DNA of 64,000 nt from Corynebacterium sp. (GTDB lineage: Bacteria; Actinomycetota; Actinomycetes; Mycobacteriales; Mycobacteriaceae). The DNA lies in the NCBI RefSeq assembly GCF_030532965.1, contig NZ_JAUNKC010000001.1:62001-126000 (forward strand). Reading direction: 5' to 3'. This document shows positions 1 through 9,005 of this stretch, piece by piece. The notes under the pieces were generated by a model. That model saw only the letters and a list, made by a program, of their open reading frames with translations, made no database searches and was not told the DNA's origin. Each line of letters opens with the position of its first letter. Within the stretch, counting starts at the first letter, position 1. The position numbers and the translations under genes were made by a program.

Positions 1-1152
1 GTATGGGTCGAAGGCCAGGTCACGCAGTTTAAAGTCAACCCCCGCTGGAAATTCGCCTATCTCACCCTCCGGGACACCGAAGTCGAGGCAAGCGTGCAGG
101 TCACCTGCCCGCAAACACTGCTGAGCAACCCGGCCGCACCAATTCGGGAAGGCGACCGGGTGGTTATGCTGGGCAAACCGGCTTTTTACGAAGGACGTGG
201 CGCATTCTCGCTGTGGGTTACCGAAATCCGACCGGTGGGTATCGGGGCGATGCTTGCCAAGATTGAACAGTTGCGGCACCAACTCGCCTCCGAGGGGCTT
301 TTCGACGCCGACCGCAAACTCCCTCTACCCTTCCTGCCACAGAAAATCGGGTTGATTACCGGCCGAGGCTCCGCAGCCGAACGCGACGTTCTATCGGTCG
401 CGGAATCCAGGTGGCCCGAGGTGCAGTTCCGGGTGATTAACACCGCCGTTCAAGGCGCAAAAGCAGTACCTGAGGTTATCGCCGCACTCGCGGAACTAGA
501 TGCCGACCCAGAAGTAGATGTCATCATTATCGCCCGCGGTGGCGGTTCCGTAGAGGACCTCCTGCCGTTTTCCGAAGAAGCCCTCCAACGGGCTGTGGCT
601 CAGGCACACACACCGGTGGTGTCGGCTATTGGGCACGAGCCCGATAATCCGATTCTGGATAACGTGGCGGATCTGCGCGCGGCCACCCCGACCGACGCCG
701 CCAAGCGGGTCGTACCCGATGTGGTGGTGGAGCGAAAACTCATTACGGAGCTTCGATCCCGCAGCCAGGCGGCGCTACGCGGCTGGCTTCAGCGCGAACA
801 GCAACAGCTGGCGGCAATCAGGTCGCGTCCAGTGCTTGCTGATCCCCACACCACACTTAACGTGCGGCGGGAGGAGATTCAGCGCACGATTACCGCTATT
901 CGACGAGAAATCCAGCACCGCATAGCAGCCGAAACCCACCATGTTGCCGGGCTTCGTAACCAAGTAGCAGCGCTCGGACCTGCCGCCACCCTGGCACGTG
1001 GCTACGCGGTGGTTCAGGTAATCCCTCGGGATGGCCGACCCCCGGAGGTAGTGACCACCATCGAACAATCACCGCCTGGCAGTCAACTGCGTATCCGGGT
1101 GTCCGACGGTTCCATCACCGCCGCCGCAATGCAAACCCACCCGGCAGATTAA
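1..1152 (+). CDS. xseA: Exodeoxyribonuclease VII large subunit (5' end outside window)
   Basis: Large, catalytic subunit of exonuclease VII, which degrades single-stranded DNA to oligonucleotides in mismatch and recombination repair. The reading frame is open from base 1 (first visible residues VWVEGQV), so the start lies upstream; about 384 residues are visible of a family that is usually 400-450 long. The visible N-terminus is the end of the OB-fold nucleic-acid-binding domain. The family block [15 protein letters not shown] is near residue 100, followed by the nuclease domain with [13 protein letters not shown] and the conserved AIGHEPD segment near residues 211-217. A coiled-coil region and the typical ARGYAVV motif end the protein. 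xseB follows 38 bp downstream, as in most bacteria. Confidence 0.96.
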   Translation, partial: VWVEGQVTQFKVNPRWKFAYLTLRDTEVEASVQVTCPQTLLSNPAAPIREGDRVVMLGKPAFYEGRGAFSLWVTEIRPVGIGAMLAKIEQLRHQLASEGLFDADRKLPLPFLPQKIGLITGRGSAAERDVLSVAESRWPEVQFRVINTAVQGAKAVPEVIAALAELDADPEVDVIIIARGGGSVEDLLPFSEEALQRAVAQAHTPVVSAIGHEPDNPILDNVADLRAATPTDAAKRVVPDVVVERKLITELRSRSQAALRGWLQREQQQLAAIRSRPVLADPHTTLNVRREEIQRTITAIRREIQHRIAAETHHVAGLRNQVAALGPAATLARGYAVVQVIPRDGRPPEVVTTIEQSPPGSQLRIRVSDGSITAAAMQTHPAD

Positions 1153-1190
1153 TCAGAAAATACTTCCCACACACAAGGAAACCCATAATT

Positions 1191-1433
1191 ATGAGCACAG
1201 ATGTTTTCGGACAAGGCACCGGCGAAAACGCCTTCGCCCCCATCTCTGAATTGAGCTACGAACAAGCCCGCGACGAATTAGTAGAAATCGTCCGCATCTT
1301 GGAATTAGGCCAGATGGGACTTGATGAATCACTAAAGTACTGGGAGCGCGGTGAGGCGCTGGCGAAACGCTGCGAGGAGTACTTAGCAGGGGCGTCGAAG
1401 CGCATTGATGATGCACTCGACTCAACCAATTGA
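1191..1433 (+). CDS. xseB: Exodeoxyribonuclease VII small subunit
   Basis: Small subunit of exonuclease VII; several copies bind the coiled-coil of XseA. The 80-residue length is normal for the family. The core [14 protein letters not shown]...[17 protein letters not shown]...CEEYL is the conserved helical hairpin of XseB. An AAGGAA ribosome-binding site lies 9 bases before the ATG. It is cotranscribed with xseA. Its stop codon abuts the stop of the convergent gene on the minus strand, leaving no room for a terminator between them. Confidence 0.95.
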   Translation: MSTDVFGQGTGENAFAPISELSYEQARDELVEIVRILELGQMGLDESLKYWERGEALAKRCEEYLAGASKRIDDALDSTN

Positions 1434-3116
1434 TTATTCGCGTACCCAGCTTCCGATGACGCCTGGGATTACTTTGGGTTGTTCACCCAACAGCGCTTTG
1501 AGGTTGGCGTCTCGTTCAACACTCGCAGTAATACCCCGTATCGGCTTCTTCCGCTTACGCTGATTCTCATTATTGTTATTGTTCTGCCCACCAATCGGTG
1601 CCCCAACCATCGGGGTACCAGCACGCCCGCCACTATTTGCACCACCAGCACCAGCGGCTGACTTCACACCGCCTGCGCCAGCACTGTTTCCCACACTGCT
1701 GCCGTTGCCGGTTCCATGTGGGGTTTTCGGTGCAGCACCAACCCCACCACCAGCACCACCACCGAATCCAGGGCCGCCACTACCACCAGCACCGAATGCA
1801 CGGCCACCAGCACCACCAGTTCCGCCTCGCATGCCAGCCGAACCTATCCCACCGGCCATACCGTAACCACCGATCCCACTCATACCGGCACCCATACCAG
1901 TACCAGCGTTACTACGACCACCACTGGTAGCGGAGTGCCCGTGGCGGAGTCCACCAGACGCAGGAACACTCCCACCACTGATACCACCCCGACCACCAGA
2001 CACACCGGGTGTCAGGCCACTAAACACCGGCGCATGTGCTGACGCACCGGAACCACCTGCTCCTGCTCCAGTAGGAAGCCCCGTGATCGGTGGCATACCC
2101 GGTGCCGGTGCTGCCGGTGCACCCACCCCACCAGTAGTTGGAAGAGTCGCAGTCGATGCGGCCTGTGTCCCCATCCCCACAGGATGAAGCGTACTCGTCG
2201 CAGGTGAGGGCGGTGCGCCAGTAGAATCCGACCCGATTGCGGCACTACCACCACCAACACCAGCACTGTTATCAATCATCAAATTCCGAATCACTGGTAC
2301 TGCTTGGGATAACGCACCGCTATACACCCCATGAAATGCTGTCAGATACAACTTCTCTGCTGCTTCTTTTTCCGCAGGGTTCGCAATAGTCTGCAACGCA
2401 GACAACGCTTGAGATGCCTGAGTATGAAAATGCGGAGCAATCGTCGACAACACCCCCACCGACCGAGCCATCTCCGTAGCATTCGCCGCGAAATACGACG
2501 CTTTCGCCGCAGTAGCCTTCATCCCCGCGGTAGCCCGCAACGCCGCAATCCCCTGATTCTGCGACGACAACTGTCCGGCGATGCTATCCAACTGCGCTGC
2601 AATATTTGTTGCATGCGTCGCCATCGACTGCCAGTCCGCCGCAGCCTGGGCGGCTTGACCCGACTGTGTTGCACCCAACTGTGCGACTAACGTTTCCAAC
2701 GACACCGACGGAACCGGGGTAGGTGGGAGGAATGGAAAATCCGCAAACGACGCCGCCGGTTTCGACGCGAACTCCGCAACATCATGCTCAAATGTCCCAC
2801 CACTATCAGCAGTATCCAACCCGCGTGACAGTGCAAGATCATGACCGGTAAACGCCACATGATTCAACCGCAGATTCACCCCCAACCAGTCGACCAAATC
2901 GCGGAAACTCGCCAACACATCACGAGCACTACCTAACCCACCCTGAATCACCTGCGCATGATTCACACCCAACTCACGCAAACCAGACAACGGAGAAAAC
3001 GCACCATTCAACGTACCTCGAAGCGCGATACCATAGGTTTCCTTGGCATTAAGTTGGGCATTTTTGATGCCGTTAAATGCACTTTCAAATGACGCTGAAT
3101 TTATCAACATGGACAT
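1434..3116 (-). CDS. PPE/EspB-like secreted protein with Gly-rich tail (putative type VII secretion substrate)
   Basis: A 560-residue protein with no conventional signal peptide or membrane segment. Residues 1-270 are mostly alpha-helical, Ala/Ser-rich and with a central Trp (AADWQSMATHA near 160), resembling the helical bundles of PPE and EspB proteins secreted by ESX systems. Residues about 285-505 are very rich in Gly, Pro, Ser and Ala. An Asn run and a basic patch (ENQRKRKKPIRG) precede a compact C-terminus, ERDANLKALLGEQP then PGVIGSWVRE, which I recall from actinobacterial PPE-type proteins. The lipoprotein gene upstream ends 3 bp before this start, so the two are one operon. Secretion by a type VII system is inference; no ESX machinery gene is in the window. 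Confidence 0.6.
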   Translation of the reverse strand: MSMLINSASFESAFNGIKNAQLNAKETYGIALRGTLNGAFSPLSGLRELGVNHAQVIQGGLGSARDVLASFRDLVDWLGVNLRLNHVAFTGHDLALSRGLDTADSGGTFEHDVAEFASKPAASFADFPFLPPTPVPSVSLETLVAQLGATQSGQAAQAAADWQSMATHATNIAAQLDSIAGQLSSQNQGIAALRATAGMKATAAKASYFAANATEMARSVGVLSTIAPHFHTQASQALSALQTIANPAEKEAAEKLYLTAFHGVYSGALSQAVPVIRNLMIDNSAGVGGGSAAIGSDSTGAPPSPATSTLHPVGMGTQAASTATLPTTGGVGAPAAPAPGMPPITGLPTGAGAGGSGASAHAPVFSGLTPGVSGGRGGISGGSVPASGGLRHGHSATSGGRSNAGTGMGAGMSGIGGYGMAGGIGSAGMRGGTGGAGGRAFGAGGSGGPGFGGGAGGGVGAAPKTPHGTGNGSSVGNSAGAGGVKSAAGAGGANSGGRAGTPMVGAPIGGQNNNNNENQRKRKKPIRGITASVERDANLKALLGEQPKVIPGVIGSWVRE

Positions 3117-3119
3117 TGA

Positions 3120-3806
3120 TTATCCTTTCAGAGCAAAGATTTTCTGCAACATATCTACTGCTTCCTGACAGGACATTTCAGGTGTTATTCCGTGAACCAA
3201 GTTTGATCCTGATGCAGTGAGGCTTATCCGTCCTCGGTTCGTCGACACAGCTATAGTGCAATCCAACTCATCATCTTTGTCAGAAAGCCTATGCTGATAC
3301 CAATGCTCCGGTAGAGGTATTAATGGTTGATCGACAATAAGACCCAATGACTCAACGTGCTCATAAGTAACGACATCAGTTGAAATCGTGAAACCAAAAT
3401 CACTTTTCGATATGTCTATCGGGTTTACTGCACAGACTGCAAAGTCTTTGCGTGCTGTGTGGGAAACATCCCAAATAGTAAGTCCGAATTGCTCGTATTG
3501 TTCTTTGGTTACTTCCCCGCAGGGATCAAAAACCGCGAAATTAGGGTCGTTTGGGTCAAATGTTCCAGTACCTACCTCCAACACCTCACCGAGCGTTTTC
3601 GGTTGATCCGCCTGCGATGACGCTGCCTGTTGGTGGGATTGCGACTGGTTTTTGGCAGCCAAGTACTGAGCAAAAGGTGCAGATAACCCGCAGCCAGAAA
3701 GCAGAAAGACACAACACACCACAGTCGCTATCAAGACGCGGTGCGCTGAACGAGCTGTCATCTGATTAGGCATAGTCCTGGCATGCATTGACATTTTCTT
3801 GACCAT
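3120..3806 (-). CDS. DUF3558-like lipoprotein
   Basis: Predicted lipoprotein of about 228 residues. A start upstream at 3929 is possible, but the ATG at 3806 (MVKKMSMHAR...) is preferred because it places a basic stretch, a hydrophobic core (VLIATVVCCVFLL) and the lipobox LLSGC in the right order; an in-frame ATG at 3794 is also possible. The mature part contains FDPCGEVTKEQYEQFGL, the FDPC-type signature typical of DUF3558 proteins of mycolic-acid actinobacteria, and a late Cys in MSCQEAVDML. Function is unknown. It is the first gene of a two-gene unit with the PPE/EspB-like gene (3 bp gap), so the products may act together at the cell envelope. Confidence 0.7.
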   Translation of the reverse strand: MVKKMSMHARTMPNQMTARSAHRVLIATVVCCVFLLSGCGLSAPFAQYLAAKNQSQSHQQAASSQADQPKTLGEVLEVGTGTFDPNDPNFAVFDPCGEVTKEQYEQFGLTIWDVSHTARKDFAVCAVNPIDISKSDFGFTISTDVVTYEHVESLGLIVDQPLIPLPEHWYQHRLSDKDDELDCTIAVSTNRGRISLTASGSNLVHGITPEMSCQEAVDMLQKIFALKG

Positions 3807-3942
3807 TTCCTCAAAACCGCCTTTCAACGCCACTGACAACCAGTGTAAAACCAAATAGACAACGTGCTCTATACAGTTAGACTCACTCACCACCCCAACC
3901 GGTTCCATAAAAAATACCGCCACCCCCAAACGGGTAACCCAC

Positions 3943-4360
3943 CGTCACCGCATCAGGTCGGAGATTCCACCCACCACTTCCTAAAGCCCCAGGAACGAAC
4001 CGGGTTACCACCCATAATCCCCGACTTCCAGAAAACCGGCACAACAACCCCAACCCACAGGCCGCGCTGGCGGCGTCGACAAGCACCCACACACTTCTAC
4101 AGGTCGGAGATTTGCGCAAAACCTGGGGTCACAGCCAACTAGAACTGTTCGAATTTCGGAAATCTCCGACTTTCACACCCCGTCACCGCATCAGGTCGGA
4201 GATTCCACCCACCACTTCCTAAAGCCCCAGGAACGAACCAGGTTGCCACCCGCAAGCCCCGACTTCCAGAAAACCAACACAACAACCACAACCCACGTGC
4301 CGCGCTGGCGACGTCGACAAGCACCCACAGTTTTCACGTCCGAGATTTACGCAACAATTG
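3943..4360. repeat. Two-copy 238-bp-period direct repeat filling an intergenic gap
   Basis: The 672-bp gap 3807-4478 holds no convincing gene. Two diverged copies of a unit of roughly 180 bp start at 3943 and 4181 (offset 238). Each contains CATCAGGTCGGAGATTCC, CCTAAAGCCCCAGGAACGAAC, CGACTTCCAGAAAACC and ends with CGTCGACAAGCACCCACA. The short word GTCGGAGATT or a close variant recurs at about 3957, 4103, 4158 (inverted), 4193 and 4340. Each copy carries one example of the dispersed GCTTKTCGACG word on the minus strand (4074-4084 and 4312-4322). Confidence 0.85.
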
Positions 4361-4426
4361 ATGCTCGCCCCAGCTAAAAGTTTTTGAATTCATGAAGTAA
4401 AAACGCTTTGTACCCATGTGAAACTT

Positions 4427-4455
4427 GTTACGCCACAGTAAAGCAGTGGCGTAAC
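4427..4455 (-). terminator. Hairpin downstream of the DUF4245 gene
   Basis: Perfect 10-bp inverted repeat GTTACGCCAC/GTGGCGTAAC with a 9-base loop, just after the DUF4245 gene on the minus strand. The following T-run is weak, so its strength as an intrinsic terminator is uncertain. Confidence 0.6.
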
Positions 4456-4478
4456 GGGTGATAGGGGCGGCGAAAACG

Positions 4479-5051
4479 CTAAGGTTGTTTTCTCATTGGT
4501 TCGGAATTAATCGTGCGGCTGATCAGGTCGTCGAATTGTTCTTTGGTGGCTGCACCGGTTACCAATAGGCGCACATCGCCTAAATCGGCCACCCTTATAT
4601 CGCGGACATCGGCGTCCTCAGATGCATAGCGGGAGACTGCCACCCCGGCTACGTCGTAGGTTTCGACGAGTTCCCGGAAATTATTATCAACCCCGGTCAC
4701 GGCCTTATCCGCCGGAACATCGGTTTGTGTTAATTGCACGTAACCGTCTTTACCAATCACCCACCCGACAATCGGTGCGGGTTTTCCGTCGACCGCGCCA
4801 CGGCGCGCCGAATTGGCTACCCACCCGGCGGGGACTTCCGGCAGGCGCAGCGGAAAGTTCATAGCGCGGGCTTCAAGATCGAAAAACGCCGCCGCGTCGA
4901 CTTTGTTTACCTGCACATTTTCCGCCGTATCCCGACCGTAACTGCACATTCCGGTAAAAGCCACCGAGACGATCATTACCGCCAGCACCGCCGCCAACGA
5001 TAATGCGATGTCGCGTCCGCTTTGAAAGATCCTTGGTTTTTCTTCAGCCAC
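4479..5051 (-). CDS. DUF4245 family membrane-anchored protein
   Basis: A 190-residue protein with one N-terminal membrane helix (about residues 12-33, ALSLAAVLAVMIVSVAF) after a short polar leader; the rest should be outside the membrane. The body with RLPEVPAGWVANS and VGWVIGKDGYVQLTQT matches the actinobacterial DUF4245 family, whose members commonly sit beside xseAB and glpX, as here. Molecular function is unknown. It is transcribed divergently from glpX across a 364-bp gap. Confidence 0.85.
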   Translation of the reverse strand: MAEEKPRIFQSGRDIALSLAAVLAVMIVSVAFTGMCSYGRDTAENVQVNKVDAAAFFDLEARAMNFPLRLPEVPAGWVANSARRGAVDGKPAPIVGWVIGKDGYVQLTQTDVPADKAVTGVDNNFRELVETYDVAGVAVSRYASEDADVRDIRVADLGDVRLLVTGAATKEQFDDLISRTINSEPMRKQP

Positions 5052-5415
5052 GGCGACAAGTATCGCACGAATTGCACCAAAACGGGGAGCCGCGCAATGT
5101 TGTCACGCCGACGGAACCCGTCAAGCTGAACGTTTGCGCGAAAGCCAGCAGGAGGTCGTGGCGGGATTTCACGGTGGCATACGTTGTGCATGCCGCTGTG
5201 AAAACACACCTCAACCGGACATGGCGTAATTCCATTCGGGCAGAAATACACAATCAACAGTGGTATAAAACACCATAAATCCCCCAATTTGGGTGACTAT
5301 TTCCCCCACGGGCTGTGCCTAAAGTGGAAGAATGATAAACGGATTTTGGTTTTAGCTTTCCAATTTCTGTGTTTAAAAATCTGCCCGCGTTTGTTATAAG
5401 GAGGCTTAACGCCCC
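5052..5415. other. Divergent intergenic region DUF4245/glpX
   Basis: No gene seen. The glpX side has a strong ribosome-binding site AAGGAGG at 5398-5404 and AT-rich candidate promoter segments (AATGATAAAC near 5331-5340, TTTAAAAATC near 5372). I could not assign a specific operator. Confidence 0.5.
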
Positions 5416-6423
5416 ATGTCTGACCTGCACCTTGGTGTTCCCGACCGCAACCTCGCCCTTGAACTCGTCCGCGTGACTGAAGCCGCTGCCCTTGCCAGCG
5501 GCCGGTGGGTAGGTCGGGGACAGAAAAACGAAGGCGACGGCGCAGCTGTAGACGCCATGCGTAAACTCATTAACTCAGTTCAAATGAATGGTGTCGTCGT
5601 CATCGGCGAAGGCGAAAAAGACGAAGCTCCGATGCTTTTCAATGGTGAGCATGTGGGCACCGGCGACGGCGCAGAGGTAGACATCGCGGTCGACCCCATC
5701 GACGGCACCTCGCTCATGGCTGAAGGCCGCCCCAACGCCATTTCCGTTCTCGCGGCTGCGGAACGCGGCACGATGTTCGACCCGTCCGCAGTGTTCTACA
5801 TGAACAAAATCGCGGTTGGTCCCGAAGCTGTTGGCACTATCGACATCACCGCTCCCGTTGAACACAATATCCGGGCAGTTGCGAAGGCCAAGGGCATTTC
5901 TCACTCCGATGTGACGGTTGTCGTGCTGGACCGCCCCCGCCACGAGAAGTTGATCGCCGATATCCGTACCGCAGGCGCTAAGGTTCGGCTGATCCGCGAC
6001 GGTGACGTGGCTGGCGCTGTGGCTGCAGCGCAAGACAACAACTCGGTGGACATCATGATGGGTATCGGCGGCACCCCGGAGGGAATCATCACCGCCTGCG
6101 CCATGAAGTGCATGGGTGGCGAAATTCAGGGTGTACTAGCGCCGAAGGACGAGGCAGAAGCAGAAAAGGCACGGGCAGCTGGGCATGATCTTGGCCGGGT
6201 GCTATCAACCAACGATCTGGTCAGCTCCGATAACTGCTATTTCGTGGCTACTGGTGTTACCAATGGCGATATGCTGCGCGGTGTTTCCTACCGCAAGAAC
6301 GGTGCCACCACCCGGTCGTTGGTGATGCGGTCGAAGTCCGGTACGGTTCGATTCATCGAGTCGGTACACAAGCTTGCTAAGTTGCAGGAATACGCAGTGG
6401 TGGATTATTCCCCGAAGGGTTAA
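5416..6423 (+). CDS. glpX: Class II fructose-1,6-bisphosphatase
   Basis: Hydrolyses fructose 1,6-bisphosphate to fructose 6-phosphate in gluconeogenesis. The 335-residue length fits GlpX. The metal-site motifs are present: GEGEKDEAP at residues 64-72 and DPIDGTS at 93-99, with [12 protein letters not shown] as in the lithium-sensitive phosphatase fold. GIGGTPEG near residue 215 is also diagnostic. An AAGGAGG site precedes the ATG by 11 bases. It is the only fructose bisphosphatase seen here and, as in other corynebacteria, sits upstream of fumC. Confidence 0.97.
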   Translation: MSDLHLGVPDRNLALELVRVTEAAALASGRWVGRGQKNEGDGAAVDAMRKLINSVQMNGVVVIGEGEKDEAPMLFNGEHVGTGDGAEVDIAVDPIDGTSLMAEGRPNAISVLAAAERGTMFDPSAVFYMNKIAVGPEAVGTIDITAPVEHNIRAVAKAKGISHSDVTVVVLDRPRHEKLIADIRTAGAKVRLIRDGDVAGAVAAAQDNNSVDIMMGIGGTPEGIITACAMKCMGGEIQGVLAPKDEAEAEKARAAGHDLGRVLSTNDLVSSDNCYFVATGVTNGDMLRGVSYRKNGATTRSLVMRSKSGTVRFIESVHKLAKLQEYAVVDYSPKG

Positions 6424-6451
6424 TCAAAGCATCGCATTACTGCACACCTAC

Positions 6452-6491
6452 ACGCCCGCCTTCTGTTCCTTCTTGGAATGGGGGCGGGCGT
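6452..6491 (+). terminator. Hairpin after glpX
   Basis: Inverted repeat ACGCCCGCC/GGCGGGCGT separated by 22 bases, 28 bp after the glpX stop. No clear T-run follows, so it may terminate weakly or act as a processing stop before fumC. Confidence 0.5.
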
Positions 6492-6639
6492 CCGCCTTAA
6501 AAGTGATTCAGCGCACGTGTGAAAGATTGTTACCCCCTTTGCCACATTATGGAGAGTTTTTGGTACATACTAAGGGGTAGTGCTTTTCCAGCACCTTGTT
6601 TTGTACACCCCTTTCACACTTAAAGGTTGGACAACGTTT

Positions 6640-8034
6640 ATGACTGAGTACCGCATTGAACACGACACCATGGGCGAAGTAAAGGTTCCGGTAAACGCAC
6701 TGTGGCGTGCGCAAACCCAACGAGCTGTTGAAAACTTCCCAATTTCTGGCCGTGGTCTCGAAGCCGCTCAGATCCGCGCAATGGGTCTGCTCAAGGCTGC
6801 CTGCGCACAGGTAAACAAGGATCGTGGCCTGCTTCCAGGCGAGCAAGCTGACGCCATCATCGCCGCCGCGAAGGAAATTGCCGAGGGCAAGCATAACGCC
6901 GAATTCCCTATCGATGTTTTCCAGACCGGCTCTGGCACCTCCTCCAACATGAACACCAACGAGGTCATCGCCTCCATTGCTAAGGCAAATGGTGTTGAGG
7001 TTCACCCGAACGACCATGTGAATATGGGTCAGTCCTCAAACGATACTTTCCCAACCGCTACCCACGTTGCCGCCACCGAAGCTGCCGTCAAGGACCTCAT
7101 CCCAGGGTTGAAGGTGCTGCACGCTTCCTTGGAAAAGAAGGCACAGGAGTGGAAGGAAGTAGTCAAGTCCGGCCGTACCCACTTGATGGATGCAGTTCCT
7201 GTGACTCTCGGCCAGGAATTCGGTGGCTACGCCCGCCAGATTGCCGCTGGTATCGAGCGCATTGAAGCGTGCCTGCCACGTTTGGGTGAGCTGCCAATCG
7301 GCGGTACAGCCGTAGGTACCGGCCTGAACACCCCTGCCGATTTCGGTGCCAAAGTCACCGCAGAGCTGGTGAAGCTCACTGGCGTATCCGAGTTGAAGGA
7401 ATGCGTTAACCACTTCGAGGCGCAGGCTAACCGCGACGGCTTGGTGGAGTTCTCCGGTGCCATGCGTACCGTAGCTGTGTCTTTGAATAAGATCGCCAAC
7501 GACATCCGCTGGATGGGTTCCGGCCCGCTGACCGGCTTGGCTGAAATCCATCTGCCTGACTTGCAACCAGGTTCGTCCATCATGCCGGGTAAGGTCAACC
7601 CGGTTCTGTGCGAAACAGCCACCCAGGTTGCCGCCCAGGTTATCGGTAACGACGCCGCAGTCGCATTCGCCGGTTCCCAGGGCCACTTCGAACTCAACGT
7701 GTTCATCCCAGTGATGGCGCGCAACGTTTTGGAGTCCGCAGCACTTCTGGCTAACACCGCCCGGGTCTTCGCCGAGAAGCTTGTCGACGGCATCGAGCCA
7801 AACGTCGAACGGATGAAGACCCTCGCTGAGTCCTCCCCATCGATCGTCACCCCACTGAATTCCGCAATCGGCTACGAAAATGCCGCTAAGGTTGCTAAGA
7901 CCGCTCTGAAGGAAGGCAAGACCATCCGTCAGACGGTTATCGACATGGGCTTCGTCGATGGTGAAAACCTCACCGAAGAAGAGCTGGATAAGCGCCTCGA
8001 CGTTTTGGCAATGGCCAATACTGACCGCGACTAA
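6640..8034 (+). CDS. fumC: Fumarate hydratase class II
   Basis: Interconverts fumarate and malate in the TCA cycle. The ATG at 6640 (MTEYRIEHD) is chosen over an in-frame start 60 bp upstream because it matches the conserved family N-terminus and follows AAAGGTTGG. The product is 464 residues, normal for an iron-independent class II enzyme. Visible signatures are [34 protein letters not shown] and the fumarase/aspartase signature [11 protein letters not shown] at about 311-321 with the catalytic-loop serines. No Fe-S class I fumarase is nearby. Confidence 0.97.
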   Translation: MTEYRIEHDTMGEVKVPVNALWRAQTQRAVENFPISGRGLEAAQIRAMGLLKAACAQVNKDRGLLPGEQADAIIAAAKEIAEGKHNAEFPIDVFQTGSGTSSNMNTNEVIASIAKANGVEVHPNDHVNMGQSSNDTFPTATHVAATEAAVKDLIPGLKVLHASLEKKAQEWKEVVKSGRTHLMDAVPVTLGQEFGGYARQIAAGIERIEACLPRLGELPIGGTAVGTGLNTPADFGAKVTAELVKLTGVSELKECVNHFEAQANRDGLVEFSGAMRTVAVSLNKIANDIRWMGSGPLTGLAEIHLPDLQPGSSIMPGKVNPVLCETATQVAAQVIGNDAAVAFAGSQGHFELNVFIPVMARNVLESAALLANTARVFAEKLVDGIEPNVERMKTLAESSPSIVTPLNSAIGYENAAKVAKTALKEGKTIRQTVIDMGFVDGENLTEEELDKRLDVLAMANTDRD

Positions 8035-8049
8035 TCTGATCGCTTGATA

Positions 8050-8079
8050 ATGGAGGGTGTCGCACCACCCTCCATTTTT
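8050..8079 (+). terminator. fumC intrinsic terminator
   Basis: Perfect 10-bp stem ATGGAGGGTG/CACCCTCCAT with a 6-base loop followed by TTTTT, 15 bp after the fumC stop. Confidence 0.9.
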
Positions 8080-8115
8080 ATTGCTTTTCTTGTAGCCGCT
8101 ACAGAAACTGTGGCG

Positions 8116-8784
8116 CTATTCGTTTTCGGCGAGAAGCTTCGCCATATTGGCTTGGGAACGATTGAGGTACTGCTCCAAAGAGATAACCGCAGCGGCGAAA
8201 CCACCCCGTTCGATCTGTTCCAGAATCCGCTTGTTGTCCTGGATAAACGGGACATGCACTTTATCCTCCTGACCGGAGGTCATGAACACCAGCCGGGACT
8301 GGGCCAGGATCGTTCGCCCCAATCGGGTCATGCGGTTATTGCCGCCGGAACTGAAAATAGCCATATGGAAATGACTATTGGCGATGGCTAGCGCATTCCA
8401 ATCGTGATTCGCCATCGCACGATCCGCATCGAAACAGGATTGCCGCATGGCGGCAATGCAGGTCGCCGTCGCATCGGGATCGGTGCCAATGTGTTGGAGG
8501 CAGGCGGCCTCGCACATTCGTCGAAAAGTATAAAGATCCTCTAAATCCGCAACCGTGAATGCCCGCACGAACACCCCGCGATTCGGGCGGTGGATCAGTA
8601 AGCCTTCCTGCATGAGGAGCCGAAACGCTTCGCGGAGGGTATTGCGCGAAACCCCATATTTTTCGCTGGCCGCCATTTCCGACAATTGTTGATTGGGGTG
8701 ATACACCCCTTCCAGGATTTCCTTACTGATATGGCGATACAGTTGGTCGGCTGCGGAGCGTATTTTTTGCGGATACTGATTCAT
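8116..8784 (-). CDS. GntR-family transcriptional regulator (FCD subfamily)
   Basis: DNA-binding regulator of about 222 residues. The N-terminal winged helix-turn-helix includes LSEMAASEKYGVSRNTLREAF and the wing segment GLLIHRPNRGVFV; the C-terminal all-helical FCD domain (about 80-210) has the effector and metal-binding pattern, including HFHMAIF. An alternative TTG start lies 15 bp upstream. It is divergent from the transporter-pxpABC operon and is the obvious candidate to control it in response to 5-oxoproline or a related acid; this is inference from position. Confidence 0.88.
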   Translation of the reverse strand: MNQYPQKIRSAADQLYRHISKEILEGVYHPNQQLSEMAASEKYGVSRNTLREAFRLLMQEGLLIHRPNRGVFVRAFTVADLEDLYTFRRMCEAACLQHIGTDPDATATCIAAMRQSCFDADRAMANHDWNALAIANSHFHMAIFSSGGNNRMTRLGRTILAQSRLVFMTSGQEDKVHVPFIQDNKRILEQIERGGFAAAVISLEQYLNRSQANMAKLLAENE

Positions 8785-8964
8785 GATCGTTGTGTACAAA
8801 AGAACTTTGGGGCTATGACGATTGAGCTTCGATTAACCAGTGTACTTCACACCCCCATTCGCCCCCTATACCGGCAACCACCTTTATGTAAGCTCAGTCA
8901 CTTTATGGGGGTATTGTGCGAACCGCCACTTATGGTATAGATTTCCGTTGATCCAAAAATTCCC

Positions 8965-8981
8965 AGATTGTTTAACAATCT
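8965..8981. promoter_or_regulatory. Perfect 17-bp palindrome before the 5-oxoproline operon
   Basis: AGATTGTT-T-AACAATCT, a perfect 8-bp inverted repeat, 24 bp before the transporter start and beside its ribosome-binding region (AAGGAAAG). Candidate operator for the divergent GntR regulator. A second near-palindrome, TTGTGTACAA at 8790-8799, overlaps the regulator's own start region. Confidence 0.55.
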
Positions 8982-9005
8982 CTCCTGACAAGGAAAGAGC
9001 AACCC

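Noticed and set aside
1573..2042. Plus-strand frames rich in Pro, His or Thr opposite the Gly-rich gene
   Set aside because: Antisense reflections of Gly-rich codons (GGN read as NCC), not independent genes.
3883..4324. Two small minus-strand frames with similar peptides (PGALGSGGWNLRPDAVT)
   Set aside because: Their similarity comes from the DNA repeat; they lack ribosome-binding sites and end differently, so they are not taken as genes.
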